DNA of 64,000 nucleotides from Camillea tinctor (lineage: Eukaryota > Ascomycota > Sordariomycetes > Xylariales > Xylariaceae), in the NCBI GenBank assembly GCA_022578605.1, contig MU394135.1:64617-128616 (forward strand), in the 5' to 3' direction. Each line of letters starts with the position of its first letter. The first letter of the stretch is position 1. Below the pieces are notes generated by a model that made no database searches, had not been told where the DNA came from, and saw nothing but the letters and a program-made list of their open reading frames with translations. Positions 37,401 through 48,882 of this stretch are shown here, piece by piece. A program made the position numbers and the translations under genes.

Positions 37401-37748
37401 CCTTCGATACCGAATCCATTTTCGCAATCTACGCAATCAAATCCTCAGCAACCAGCTAACTCAAACCTGCCACAACCCGCACAGCCGGGTGGCGCGTCTC
37501 AGCTCCCGATGAAGACATCTGGTCTTCCACTTCCCGGAGGACAACGAAGAGTAAGCAATCTTGCCCAGCCCCGGGGCGGTGGTCGGGGTGGTGGACCCAA
37601 CCGTGGAGGTCGTGGCGGGGGTCAGCAAGGACGGGCTAGCCTTAATGCTTCGGCCGAGACCTTCCAGCCCGGGAACAAGCGCCCTAGAGGCGACTCGGAA
37701 GCGGGCAATGGCCCCAAGAGAGCTAGAGGAGGCGGTGGTCCGCAGTAG
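31457..37748 (+). CDS. mlp1: Mlp1/Tpr-type nuclear basket nucleoporin (2057 aa)
   Basis: Exons: 31457-31748, 31814-37195, 37249-37748. The ATG at 31457 is chosen because homology-like sequence (MAAADVDLGYLATHLGVPE) starts there; the frame is open further upstream. About 1,700 residues are almost uninterrupted coiled coil. A TPR/MLP1-type region near residues 1050-1180 carries an ERQRFERELEELR-like heptad stretch. The C-terminal tail is Pro/Ala- and Asn-rich with NPF motifs, then RG/RGG repeats and basic NKRPRGDSE and PKRARGGGG segments that look like nuclear localisation signals. The protein lines the nuclear basket and works in mRNA surveillance and export, telomere and checkpoint anchoring. 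Length and architecture match fungal Mlp1. The second intron carries a CTAAC branch site. Confidence 0.92.
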
Positions 37749-38786
37749 TGAAGTTGAATGATGAAGGGATCGGGGAAGAAATCAAAGCCACAAACTGTGT
37801 ATCATAAAGTGTAATATGGTGGATAGTGGATAAAGGGGGGGCAGGGAGGGTTAGGCTCTCTGGCTAATCAATCATGGGATACGGTCATATGCTTATCTTA
37901 TTTCTTTTCTCAAGTGAAAAAAATGAAGGGGAAATAAAAATTATTGATGAAAGATATTGCGGTCTTATTCTTTAGTAATGGTATCTCGCGGTCTAGGGGG
38001 TGAGAGGATGGACGTTGAAGCTGGGAGAGATATTTATTTATGCAAGCTTGGCGCCTAACTACGGAAAGGCGTGTGTGAATTGGTATTACTTCAGGTTTGC
38101 TATGTTACGCTGTGCTGTGGCCCTGATTAGGCAAAATCTGGAAGTGCGGCTTAGAGTAGGTATGTGAATGAAACATTATTTTTCTCTTTTGTGCATACCT
38201 TGTCTACTTTGAATGTGATTTTAGTGGGTTGTGCTAGTTAGGAGTTGGGCGTAGGTGTATGACATGTCTCCATCACGAGTCTTATCCGTGCCCTTCTCTT
38301 AGTACGCTAAGTAAATACTTCAGATATTCGCGGCGGATACTCCAGATGTCGGATACTAAGTAAGTCAACTACCTCTGCCTAGAGTCCTTATGAAACAAGT
38401 AAAATTAAGAAAACCTGACATTGACTGTGCTATTATAGGGCTATGTATGCACTCCCATATCATCAAAAATCTCCCATGGATTTTCGCATGAAATCTCATA
38501 AAATTCATAAAAGTTCCCATTTTCCATGACATCCAAAAATTCCCACGAAGTCCCATAGCTTATGTTTTCCTCCCATGAACTCCCACGTCAAGGTTTTGCG
38601 GGACATATTATGAGAGAAACGAGTTCCCATAATGTCCTATTGTACAGCCATATACCTAAGTTAGGTAGTTTTGCATGCATGCCAACCGTTTATGCAAGGG
38701 GGACTTGACCATAAATCGAATAGTCCACGCAATATTCCAACCAATTATTCATGGCCACTCCTGTAATATACCCTTCAAGACGTAAG
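37749..38786. other. Intergenic region between mlp1 and the DHA2 exporter
   Basis: It holds the mlp1 3' flank and, at 38430-38630, a stretch with at least seven degenerate copies of a TCCCAT/TCCCAC motif described as a separate entry. No gene is supported. Confidence 0.5.
38430..38630. repeat. Degenerate TCCCAT repeat tract
   Basis: The plus strand contains actcccata, tctcccatgg, gttcccattttcc, attcccacg, gtcccatag, cctcccatg, actcccacg and gttcccataa within 200 bases, spaced irregularly. The outer edges show weak inverted similarity (ctgtgctattatagg at the left, inverse of ctgtacaatagg at the right), so it may be the relic of a small terminal-repeat element. Confidence 0.4.
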
Positions 38787-40924
38787 TCATACTTGCTCTT
38801 GATTTTTACCCCAATGCTTCGCCAATCTGTCCCCATCCAAATGGTGTTCAGTCTCGAGGTCCCTAGTCATGTCGACATTTTTGACGAAAACAAGTGAGAT
38901 AACCAAAGCCACAACAGAAATGGCCAAGTAAAATGAACAGACACCCATAAATCCATATTTGTATGAGTCAATAATGTTCCTCCAAAAGTCATCATGTGGC
39001 AGAGTTTTCAAGACACCGATATAGCTTTCAGCTTCCTTCGCGATCTCCGTGTCAAGACCAAGCCATTGAAGCTTTAGCGCCATGACGTTCTGGAACGTGG
39101 TGCCGCCAATTCCAACTCCGAGCGCCATGCCAAATTGACGGACAAAGGCGTACATAGCAGCAGCAGCAGCTTCATCACCAGGCTTGCACATCGCCTGTGA
39201 GGCGAAGTTTTGAGCGTTCAGGACGATACCATGCCCGGAGCCTATAATCAGGAGAGTGATGACCCACACTTCCGCACCGTCGTTTGTAGGCCATATGAGA
39301 TACAGACCTGCGCCAATACTTGCTATACTACCATTAGCTAACGCTAACTAATAGCAATGGGGGACGGAATTGATGATAGTTGTACATACCAAAAAGCCAG
39401 CCAATGCAGATAGGCCAACGGTAGTTGTTGAAGTAGGACACAATACGCCCGCTTACAATACCCCCTATGGTCACAGTGAGAAGCGAAGCCAATATCGCTA
39501 TACCTGCATCGAGAGCGGTGTAGTTCTTCACAGACAGAAAGTAAAATGGTGTGCTAGATAAGAGGTTAGAATTATGGTGTTGGGAAATGAGAAGTTGAGT
39601 TGTAGGGAATCTTACTAATAAAGTAATCCGTACATCTATAATAACTTACGATTAGCTAGAAAGACATGAGAGGCGAGGAAGACAGAAACATACCACTAAG
39701 CCTTGGATGCATCCGGCTACATAAGTGCAAGCCGAGGTGGTGTCGTGATATAGGCTTCGGCGGAGGAATGGGTACTTTGCATAGTTGCTTTCATATACTG
39801 CGGTAGCCAAAAGGCCCGCAACCCCTATAATCAAGGGCGCAAGAGTCTGAGCACTGCCCCAAGCATACTATTTTCATGTTGACCACCCACCAATTAGCAT
39901 ATCTACATGATAGGACTTGTCTTTATAAAGGAGATGTTCGACTTGGAAAAAAAAATTGATTCAGACATACCTGCGAACCACCCCAAGAGATCGCCACGAG
40001 GAAAGAAGTAGCAGAGCCCGTAAACAGGGCACCCCCCACCCAGTCAATCCTCGCGACCTTCTCCCTCGCCGTCGCCGCCTTGGGCCTCAGCGTCAACAGA
40101 TACGGTATAGCCACGAGCCCAAACCCGCAGAACGGGAGCATGATGTAGAACACCCAGCGCCAGGTGCTGCGCTGCACGACCGCACCGCCGATAATCGGGC
40201 CAACGGAAAGCCCGAACGCCCACGCCGCCAGGCTGTGGTCAAGCGAACATATATATATTAGCCATCGCAGCACCGAGCCAGGTGTACACATCACTCACGT
40301 CACGCCGTACCACTTGGGCCGCCACCGCAGCGGCACGATGTCCGTCTGCGTCACGAGCCCCAGCGCGTGGATCCCCGCGCCGCCCACGCCCTGGACGCTG
40401 CGCCCCGCGAGCAGCGTCGCCATGTCGCCCGCCGCCGCGCAGCATATCGTGCCGACCAGGAACGCGCCCAGCGAGAAGGTCAGGCAGATCGGCCGCCCCA
40501 CCACGTCGCTCACCGCGCACAGGAACGGCATCGACACTGCGTTCACCAGCAGGTACGACGTCCCGATCCAGAAGGCTTCCGTGGCGGACCCGCCGATGTC
40601 GCTGACGATGTGCTGTGGGCAGGGTTAGTGGGAGGGAGGTATGGGGGGAGATAGGGGGGAGGGGGGATAGAGGATAGGGGATAGGGGAAGGGGGAGGCGC
40701 ACATTGAGCGTGGTCACTATGATGCTGGCGTCGAGCGCGACGATCATGCTTATTATGGCGAGGGTGTAGATGATGGCTTTTTCGTGCGTGGAGGGCTTCC
40801 ATTCTTCGTCTTTTTCCTTCGGCGGTTCGTCGACGAGTGTGGTGATGGATAGCTCATGGCTGGGTTTGGGCGCACTGGGCGCGGGCCCTTCATGGATGGA
40901 TAGTGAGGTGAAGGAGGCTGGCAT
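38787..40924 (-). CDS. MFS exporter of the DHA2-type (14-TM) drug:H+ antiporter family, 563 aa, seven exons
   Basis: Exons (minus strand): 40703-40924, 40299-40612, 39971-40232, 39694-39867, 39616-39635 (20 bases), 39390-39553, 38787-39322; all phases agree. The first helix reads AIISMIVALDASIIVTTLNH, typical of DHA2 proteins. Motif A-like SDVVGRP and the antiporter motif C GLSVGPIIGGAV follow TM4-5. The 20-base exon 5 encodes MYGLLYY, which completes the expected loop-to-TM stretch YYTPFYFLSVKNYT. The N-terminal 50 residues are hydrophilic and acidic. Probable plasma-membrane efflux of small toxic compounds or secondary metabolites; the substrate is unknown. No biosynthetic genes adjoin it. 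Exons 2-3 are much richer in GC than exons 4-7. Confidence 0.88.
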
Positions 40925-43361
40925 GGTGATAAGAGACTAAGTTCCTAGTTTGAAAAGGCAAACATGAGTAAACTATTATCGAGTGCCCGGCGTTTATATG
41001 TCATGAATAGGTACGAAGAGTCGTTCGAGTGATGGCTGGAATGTGAGAATATATTAAACTTCGAAGGCATCCGGGTTTATATCTACTTTATGCATCATCT
41101 ACCAACCAACCATACACTATTCTCGGCAACGTAACCATTCTAGGAGTGATATAGATACAATAGTACTCTACGGATGAAACCTATATTAAAGAGGATTCGT
41201 GTTACTACCAACAACAGTTATAGCATACATATCGTGAGAAGCTGAGCCACTGCAGCTGCTTACTGATCATCTGATGAACCGAGTGATGGCCCTTGCATAA
41301 GATAAGTTCTCGATGGCATATCCAGCAACTTGCTATTTCAGCCCCCATGCAGCATGAGACATGATACAGATTTGGAGTAGAAAGTGTTGATTTCAACGCT
41401 CTAGAGGTTCTATGAACGGCCTCGACTAGCGTCGATATATTATCAGTGTGTGGTGCCAATGGTGATAATCTTCCTCGGCAGAGGCGCCACCAACCAACAT
41501 CGCATAGCCCCCACGTGTTCTATACATAGGTAGTGCAACCTATAATACTTGAGTGCAGACCTGCATCACGGAAAGAATGTTCCTGATAACGATTTGCTTA
41601 AGTTAAAAATAAGAAAAAGAACAAACATATCAGAAATAGTCTATTAAGTGTTAGAAATTTTTGTATTTTCTAAGTCATAGATTGCAAGTGAAGCTGCCGT
41701 TATAGCCGTATAAGTTTGTTGAAAGGCATTTAGTACATACAATGCTATGCTTGTGGCATGCGCAACCTCCCAACTATACAGGTGTTTTCATCAATGTTAT
41801 ACGGGTCAAGTATGTGACATATAGAGCTCGCACCAACAAAAGAGTCTGTCACAGTAATATAGTATAGTCAAGATCGACAATTTGAGCAAACATTAAATAT
41901 AACCATATAACTACCTAGGTACCTAGGTACATAATCGCCCTATACTCTATCTTATCTGGGTATCATTCAATGAAACTCACTTAGTAATGGACCTTTGCAT
42001 TGCAACCTGCCGGTATGTATACCACGTTAGTTGTCCTATACTAAATGTCACCCAATACCAGATGACAAACATGACCTACCTACCTATCTATTGGTTGAAC
42101 AGTACGGCATTTAGATTCCTTGTGGGATGAATGCGACTTGTGTCACGTAGCCTCGTTGGAGATAAATTGCCCCTTTTGGGTTTGTGCCGCTCCCGCATTT
42201 TTAATAATAGCAGCCGGTAGGACATATGCACATGTCGTGCCGACTAAGCGCCGAATGATTTCACAGCCTTATGAGCAGGCTGGGCTAGGCTACATTCCAA
42301 AAGGGTGTCTCAGGCGTGTAGGACTTCGACACCGTTATCATATAGGACAATCGATACATTAAGATAAGTCTGTATACTATAATACCTTTCTATTATATCA
42401 TGAAAAAGAACAAAAAGAAACCTGCTTTTGAAACGGGGACATATAAATACTACTCATATACGCACGCCAAGGTGAAAATGCAATAACGAAGTCTCTAGAC
42501 GAAGGTAAATGGTAGTTTATAGCTGAACGGCTGACTCATGCCTTCGCAGTCCGAAGTTAACATTGGGGTCAAATATAACCGTCCTCTCAGAAGGATATTG
42601 GTAGCGAGACGCCCCTGGTGAGAGGTCTATCTCTGGGCATGGGGGCTCAAATGTGACCGTGCTCTCTCTTTTGATCGCTTATCTTGGCCCCTAAGTCGTG
42701 ATTCAGGCAGAACCAAACAAAATCACCAACGGCCCCCCTATTCCCCGCCCTATACCTGCGCGTAACACGAGAGTCATAGTTACATAGTTTGTGATTAATC
42801 GAGCTGTGATGAACATTTTGATGATGTGGCAAGTTTGTATATTCACCAGATACGTTGTCCAAATATCCAATAGGTGGGTATGTCTTGAAAATGTGATGAC
42901 TCTTGAGAATATAGTGATTGGGGGGATAAGGGGGTATCATGGAGTCTGTCTGGCCGCCATGTAACCCATATGCCTGGTAGGACTCCTGCCACGATATATG
43001 CTAGGCGCGGATGTACAAGAATGTGTTTGTGAAGCATAATAATTGTAACCTCTAATCTGCGTCGGGCGCATCTATCAGCTTTGAGAGTGGCGGGCTTTCT
43101 TATTCTTAATCTTCCTACAATGAAGTTTATAAACATATAGGAAAATACTTAAAGTCACTACCTAGGTAATTTCGACACCGATTATCATGTAAGACTTAGA
43201 TAGTTAAGTGGGCTATGATGGGGTTAAATTGCAGAAAGGAGGTATAGGTAGTTGATATTTCAATGGTAATAATATGTAAAGGTTACCCGTCATTTCAGCT
43301 GGTAAATATTAAAGTTCGTGATATTTTTGTTGCTATCTCCAAAGAGCCTAGAAGCCTGTAT
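40925..43361. other. 2.4-kb intergenic region
   Basis: No gene is supported. It contains the exporter promoter at the left, repeated CCTAGGTAC motifs at 41913-41929, ACCTACCTACCT near 42077 and ACCTAGGTAAT at 43160-43170. Short frames here look like chance. Confidence 0.5.
41913..41929. repeat. Tandem ACCTAGGT palindromes
   Basis: Two overlapping copies of the palindrome ACCTAGGT in tandem, another instance of the motif recurring across the non-coding DNA. Confidence 0.7.
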
Positions 43362-45186
43362 TTAAACCATCTCCCTGTTCTCCACCTCGGCCCCCTTGGC
43401 TTCCGCCACCGTCTTTGTCAACTCGTTCGCACCATGGCAGACGTAATTCTTGAATTGTCGTGCCGGGACCCCATTTTGGAACATTTCTTCCAGCTCAACA
43501 TAGTTGCGACCTTTCATCTCCGGAAGGCAGAAGTAGAGATAGACACACATCGGAACCGAGGGTGCAAAGAAGACGAAGCAGATCTTGCCGCCTAGGTTCG
43601 CTTGATCTGGGTTGATCAGGTATGGCATAGCCTGTAATACCGCACACGATACTGCCGTGGCGGCCATGATGTTGATTGAGTACGTTTTTTGTCTATGTGT
43701 TGGGCTTGGTGTCTCGCCTCCAACAGCGTAGGCCACAGCTCCAAGAGTGGCTTGGTACTATACAGTTTGAAATCGTTAGTAATCTAGTTCTACTTGACAG
43801 TTATACGCGTTAGTGTGTAGAGCCTTACCAGGAAACCCCATAATGTCATGAAAGCGACAGTGGCCTTGAGCGACGCAGGGTTGTTGAGCGTGCTGATGCC
43901 ACCTATGATTAATAAACCTGCCGTCATTGTGATCATGCCACCAACAACCATGGGACGGCGACCGAGGCGGTCAATGAGCGGCCAAGAGCAAACATTGCCG
44001 AAAAGCTGGATAGCAAAGGCTGCCTGTGCCACTCCGAGAGCATTCTGGACGCCAGCAAGCTTGAAATAATATGTCAAGTAGCCACCGACGAAATTGACAC
44101 CAATGAATTGTTGCGCAATGTAGACCATGCAGATGATCAAGGTACGACGGCCATTAGATCCCTTAAAGCATTCTAGCCATGAAGATGACTTGTTTTCTTG
44201 AGCAATCTCTTGCTCTTTTAACAAAGCAGCTGTCATGACAGCCATTGCCTCGTTCACATCGAACTTGGGCCCATTAAATTTTCGGAATGCTTTGGCGGCC
44301 TCATCACGTCGGTCTTTAAGAATAAGCCAGGATGGTGACTCTGGTAATATCAATGAGCCGGCAAGGAGGATAGCGGGAGGGACTAGCTGGGTGATGACGG
44401 GTATTCTCCACTGCATGTCGCCACTATAGCTAGCAGAAGCTGAAAAGACCGCAAGCGAGCTTAACCATTGCCCAATGACAATCATGGTATTCTTTGAGTA
44501 GAAAAGTTAGAGGTATTCATCTTAGGAGGGGGTTTCTTGTCAATACTGACAACCAAAGCCAAACAAACACCGCGGAGTTTTACAGGAGCCAACTCCGCCA
44601 CATATACCGGTCCTAAAGAATGGCCTAGTCCAAAGCCAAAAGACCCAAGTAACTTGCCGCCGAATAGATGAGGGATGGTTGACGAAAAGTACTGAGTCAA
44701 GATACCAGCAACACATATAAAGCACGCCGTGACGATAACTCGCCTACGACCTAACAAATCGGAAAGAAATCCCGTAGCAAAGGCCGAGATAAAGATTCCG
44801 ACAGTAGTCGCCGCATTTAGGATTTGCTGGTCTTGAGCCGTGATAACGAGCTCGCCCGCGGCTGTTTCGGTGCCAAACCGGTTTAGGAAGCCATCGACGG
44901 CAAGGAGGTTACCAAGCGTGCTATTCTCGTACCCAAAGTTGACGGGGAGCATAAAAATCAGGAGACCTTGAAAGATATAATCCCAGCGGTTAGTTCCGGA
45001 CCTCGCATATTCTAAGACATGATGAGTAAATCGTAGGTAAAAAGGCTTACAGAACGACAAAACTCGTTTGTTATCGGAAAAGTCCTTCCATGTGATCTTC
45101 GAGTCATCCGGCACCGGTATATTGGGCTCTTCGGTCCGGACATAGCTTTCCCCAGCCTCCGCGGTCTTAGCGGCGTCGCCAGCCAT
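43362..45186 (-). CDS. MFS sugar transporter (hexose / alpha-glucoside type), 536 aa, four exons
   Basis: Exons (minus strand): 45051-45186, 44551-44966, 43829-44491, 43362-43757; all phases agree. I start at the ATG in agccatcg (45184-45186), giving MAGDAAKTAEAGESYVRTEE; an upstream in-frame extension looks like leader sequence. The first intron removes an open but unconserved insertion and joins KRVLSFC to LLIFMLPVNFGYENSTLG, the expected TM1. Sugar-transporter signatures are FLSDLLGRRRVI, PESPSWLILKDRRDEA, QQFIGVNFVGGYLTYYF, PLIDRLGRRPMVV and the C-terminal PEMKGRNYVELEEMF. The protein is a proton-coupled sugar importer in the plasma membrane; whether it takes hexoses or disaccharides cannot be read from the sequence. 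A cluster of CreA-like sites lies upstream. Confidence 0.9.
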
Positions 45187-45320
45187 CGAAACAAGTTTTG
45201 GGGTATATATATATGAAATTTTCAACGGAATCAAGCTCAGGTAAAGCAGAATGAACGGAGGGACTCGGCGACACCATGATACTGGGTCAGTGGAGGCCAG
45301 ATCGGGGAGGTTATATACTT

Positions 45321-45329
45321 TTATTTATA
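45321..45329 (-). promoter_or_regulatory. TATA-box candidate of the sugar transporter
   Basis: TATAAATAA on the minus strand, about 135 bases upstream of the ATG at 45186, a usual distance for a fungal TATA box. Confidence 0.4.
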
Positions 45330-45440
45330 CTAATTAAGCGCTCGTATAGTCCCAGACATTCCCCAACCCTTCATAGTGATGGACAGGGACATAGTGGCGC
45401 CAAGCCCCATGGAGATGCAGAGCTCTAGGGATTCGCAATC

Positions 45441-45469
45441 GTGGGGCAAATCGCGGGGTTCGCGTGGAG
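45441..45469 (-). promoter_or_regulatory. Cluster of three CreA-type (SYGGRG) sites
   Basis: GTGGGG (45441-45446), GCGGGG (45453-45458) and GTGGAG (45464-45469) fall within 29 bases, about 255-283 bases upstream of the sugar-transporter start. All three fit the carbon catabolite repressor consensus. Closely spaced pairs are the form known to function in vivo. Confidence 0.4.
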
Positions 45470-46431
45470 TCCCCAAACATCGTCAGTTCCGATGGGGCGG
45501 GTTGGTGGAAACAGGGTTCGTTTGCACGTGGCTGGTGCTTAATCTTTCCTAGTTCAGACCAGGTGGTGCCATCAGCTTGGCCAGGCGGATCTTGTTGATG
45601 TCTGAACCGGGAAATATTAAGTCTCCTTACGTATGATATTTGAATCATATCGGCATATCCAGTTGGCTCATGAGAGGTCGTTTTGATAACTCGTGTTCTG
45701 AGAGAGTATGCTTAATAAACCTTTAGTATGACATTGAGACATCTATACACTCGAGATAATACTCGCTTCGGAAAATAGTCCAACATATACAGCCTTAGAT
45801 TATATCGAAATTCACTAATGTTTACCATGTACATTAACATGTGTGTAGTTATCTGATGATAGGTGCCCGTGTAAGCTTTTACATTATTACATAGAGAACC
45901 CTAACTCCGGCCAAAATGAATTTCGTTCTTAAGTTATAATACGCGTGAGTCGTATATTCAAATTTCACTAAGTTAGTAAACTTTCCGATTTAGTAAGATT
46001 CCAACAGAATATCTTGTGTCCGGTAGTACGGTCGTGTCATGGGACATTTTTTTGGATTTCGCCTCTCAAAACCTGTCATCATTTTGTCAAGTCACGAGGG
46101 AGCATATGTCTAACCACGGATGACTTGAATTGTTTTTAACTAGACATTATCCTTTGCGATATACGGTCTATCTCTTTCATTTATGTTTTGCTTTCTCATT
46201 ATTTATTAAGATATAAATTTATGGGAAGAACTGATTCTCAGGACAACCATCTCTCTTAGCCGTGTTAGCAGAAACAGATACGCGTGCATGGGAATACCTG
46301 TAGGCACAATATCCAATACGGCACGAGTTATATTTTTCAGAAACTAACTCTTCAACGGCGGCTTTTTAAGGAAATCTTCATCTGTAGAAGGCTCCATCAT
46401 ACATTTTAGAAAGACGAAAGACCTCGTCAGT

Positions 46432-48882
46432 ATGTCGAGTCCTTGCTGTCCTTTACATTGCCCAAATAAAGAGTTATGGCCCTCCGTTAGCACACTCGAA
46501 TGGCTAGACAACATAGCAACACACGCAAGTTCACTTTTCAAATCAGGAAATCTGGTGGATGCGAAAGACGGGTTCATATGTGGTGAAAATCTGATAAATA
46601 CAGTCGCCCCAGATGAACTTTCACCAGATGACCGACAGAATTTCTTTATTGAAGCCCGCACACATGTTGCTATGATTCAAATTTACCTTATAATCGACTC
46701 CCACGGCTCCAACGACTTCAACGACCCCAACAATATGGATGATATCGATGAGGAAATCAAAAAGAAACTCGACGAAGTCGTTACCACATACAAATCCACC
46801 AAAGCTAGGCTTGTGATCGATATTGCTAGATCGTACTCCTCATCGCTCACAGCCAGGGGGAAATTCGAAAGTGCGGCCCAGGTGCTCCTAGACACAATCA
46901 ATCTACTCGAAGTTATGGTGTTAGATAGGACATATGATCCCGAAATACAAGTTCGAAGAGACCTTGTGGTTTTATATGGATATATGGGCAACAACCAGGG
47001 AGCGCTTCAAGAAATCAGCACTGCAGATAATCTAGTCAGAAGCAAGTTGTCTCTCTGTAATATTTCGGCAGATCAGGATACGGCTGAAGTGCTCAAGGCA
47101 ATAGAGGATATGTCGCCCACAGTCGACGAAGATCACTCTAAGGATATAAGACAGTTATTACACGAGAAAGAAACTGTTCGCTATGCAAGCGCTATAATTG
47201 ATTTTCTTTGGGGCATGGATTACCCGACTTGCCTTCGAAAGTTAGACAGAGCGTATCGTGGTCTGGGAGCTACTTTAGGAGCAGAGCATCCCGAGACCAT
47301 AGCAGCAGCTGGTCTGCGAGGTCTACTACTAGCTTATAATGGCCGTTTTCATGAGGCTGAAATTGAGTGTAGCAAAGCTAGCGACTCAATGGTAAAACTA
47401 TTCGGTGAATTCGACGAAAAAACGATAGAAGTGCAAGGCTTTATGGTTGAGATACTCAACATGCAGTCTAAGTTCTTGGAAGCCTCTAGATTAGGGAAAT
47501 CATTGGACGATAAGCTAGACGCTTGGTCCTTGAATAATGAATTCTTACAGATGCGAGTCCAGTCCCAGCTAGGCAACTTAAACTTACTAGGTGGTAATTA
47601 TGATTGCGCTATATACCATCTGAGATTTGCTGGAGATATAGCGCACGTTTGCCACGATCCAAACCATCCGGACCTATTACATTACCAGTCCCAACTCTCG
47701 CGAGCCTATTTTGAAATAGGAGAGCGGGACGAGGCCGAGCGGTGTGCTACGGACGCACTCTGGGGCCAGCTAGAATATTACACACCCGAGCTGTTGAGAG
47801 GGAAAGAGGACGGGGATCCTTCAGTTCTTGTTGAGCTTATCCAAAATACCAACATGAACCAAAATAGAAACCGAATCCATCCTCGAATACTCTCAACCCT
47901 AGAAAATATAGGATTGATTGAGCAGAAAATGGGGTCATTCGACGAAGGAACAGTCCGTCAGATCTTCATTTTCGTCTTATTCGAGAAGATTCACCTCTTC
48001 GGTCAAAGACACATCTCAACCATTTCTTCAGCTTATGATCTTGGAAAGCTACTAGTATCTAGCAAAGAAACAAGGATGTCATGCAGCCTTGCGAAATTCT
48101 GGTTCACATTTGCGTATATTCAATTCATGTTACTTCTTGGTCCGGATCATGTCCGAACTATATCAGCCAAGCGTGAACTCATATACGCCAATTTTTATCT
48201 ACTAAAATGGCAAAATTTCGATGATCAATTTATGGCACAGGCCCTACGGGAGTTCGAGAACTCCGACCTGGTGAGCCAGGTATTGCGTCTACCGGAAGAT
48301 CAGATCGAAGATACCAAGATAATAGCTAGGCTCCTGTCGGAAGGGGATCTTCTTACAGAAAATAAGCTTGCAGAGGCGGGACGTATCTACACAGATATTG
48401 TGCATTCACATGAGTTGGTGTTAGGTGACTGTCACCCCGAGACTCTCGAGTCTGTCTTTAAGCTTTTTTCAGTCCACATAGGAGAAGGGGACGTAGCTAA
48501 GATAAAAGAAACCTCAAAGTCACTTCTGAAGAGGACACTGGACGAGGAATTTAAAGCCCAAGCATTACTGGAGCATTACCATTGGCACATAGTCGTTGCC
48601 GATATGTTACGTAAGAATGGCTACATAGAAAGTGCCATCGAAATCTTACGTGGTATGCAACAAGATGAAAGTTTGAGAGATGATCGTGAATTACTTTGGA
48701 TTCCTGCTTGGATGGAGAAGACTCGTTCGGAATTGCTTGCTCAATGCGAGTCAGATTTCAGTGTTACGGCCCAGGGTTGGTGGTTAACTATACAATACAG
48801 AATTGAGCCACAATGGCCACACGGCTATTGTGAGAACCTTTTGTCTCATGGTAAAACGGGGTTGCTCAACATTCGGTTATAG
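46432..48882 (+). CDS. Large intronless TPR (kinesin-light-chain-like) repeat protein, 816 aa
   Basis: The ATG at 46432 opens an uninterrupted frame with no introns, unlike most long genes here. Several TPR-like helical repeats are seen, the clearest around residues 275-345 (YRGLGATLGAEHPETIAAAG, LLAYNGRFHEAEIECSKASD) and 385-440 (LGNLNLLGGNYDCAIYHLRF, DPNHPDLLHYQSQL), plus a late one near 650-690 (AEAGRIYTDIVHSHELVLGD, CHPETLESVF). The repeated HPxT spacing matches kinesin-light-chain-type TPRs found in fungal NLR-like and stand-alone proteins. No NB-ARC, NACHT, kinase or hydrolase domain precedes the repeats, and there is no TM or signal peptide. Codons appear more A/T-ending than in neighbouring genes. 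A cytoplasmic scaffold or receptor-like role is inference; I do not recognise a specific orthologue. Confidence 0.75.
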   Translation: MSSPCCPLHCPNKELWPSVSTLEWLDNIATHASSLFKSGNLVDAKDGFICGENLINTVAPDELSPDDRQNFFIEARTHVAMIQIYLIIDSHGSNDFNDPNNMDDIDEEIKKKLDEVVTTYKSTKARLVIDIARSYSSSLTARGKFESAAQVLLDTINLLEVMVLDRTYDPEIQVRRDLVVLYGYMGNNQGALQEISTADNLVRSKLSLCNISADQDTAEVLKAIEDMSPTVDEDHSKDIRQLLHEKETVRYASAIIDFLWGMDYPTCLRKLDRAYRGLGATLGAEHPETIAAAGLRGLLLAYNGRFHEAEIECSKASDSMVKLFGEFDEKTIEVQGFMVEILNMQSKFLEASRLGKSLDDKLDAWSLNNEFLQMRVQSQLGNLNLLGGNYDCAIYHLRFAGDIAHVCHDPNHPDLLHYQSQLSRAYFEIGERDEAERCATDALWGQLEYYTPELLRGKEDGDPSVLVELIQNTNMNQNRNRIHPRILSTLENIGLIEQKMGSFDEGTVRQIFIFVLFEKIHLFGQRHISTISSAYDLGKLLVSSKETRMSCSLAKFWFTFAYIQFMLLLGPDHVRTISAKRELIYANFYLLKWQNFDDQFMAQALREFENSDLVSQVLRLPEDQIEDTKIIARLLSEGDLLTENKLAEAGRIYTDIVHSHELVLGDCHPETLESVFKLFSVHIGEGDVAKIKETSKSLLKRTLDEEFKAQALLEHYHWHIVVADMLRKNGYIESAIEILRGMQQDESLRDDRELLWIPAWMEKTRSELLAQCESDFSVTAQGWWLTIQYRIEPQWPHGYCENLLSHGKTGLLNIRL

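Larger units (their letters stand above)
45187..46431. other. Divergent intergenic region between the sugar transporter and the TPR gene
   Basis: It contains the promoter elements listed separately for the minus-strand transporter and, near 46200-46431, AT-rich promoter sequence of the TPR gene. No further gene is supported. Confidence 0.5.

Noticed and set aside
45334..45648. 104-codon minus-strand frame upstream of the sugar transporter
   Set aside because: No similarity recognised and it overlaps the promoter elements; no splice route joins it to the transporter.
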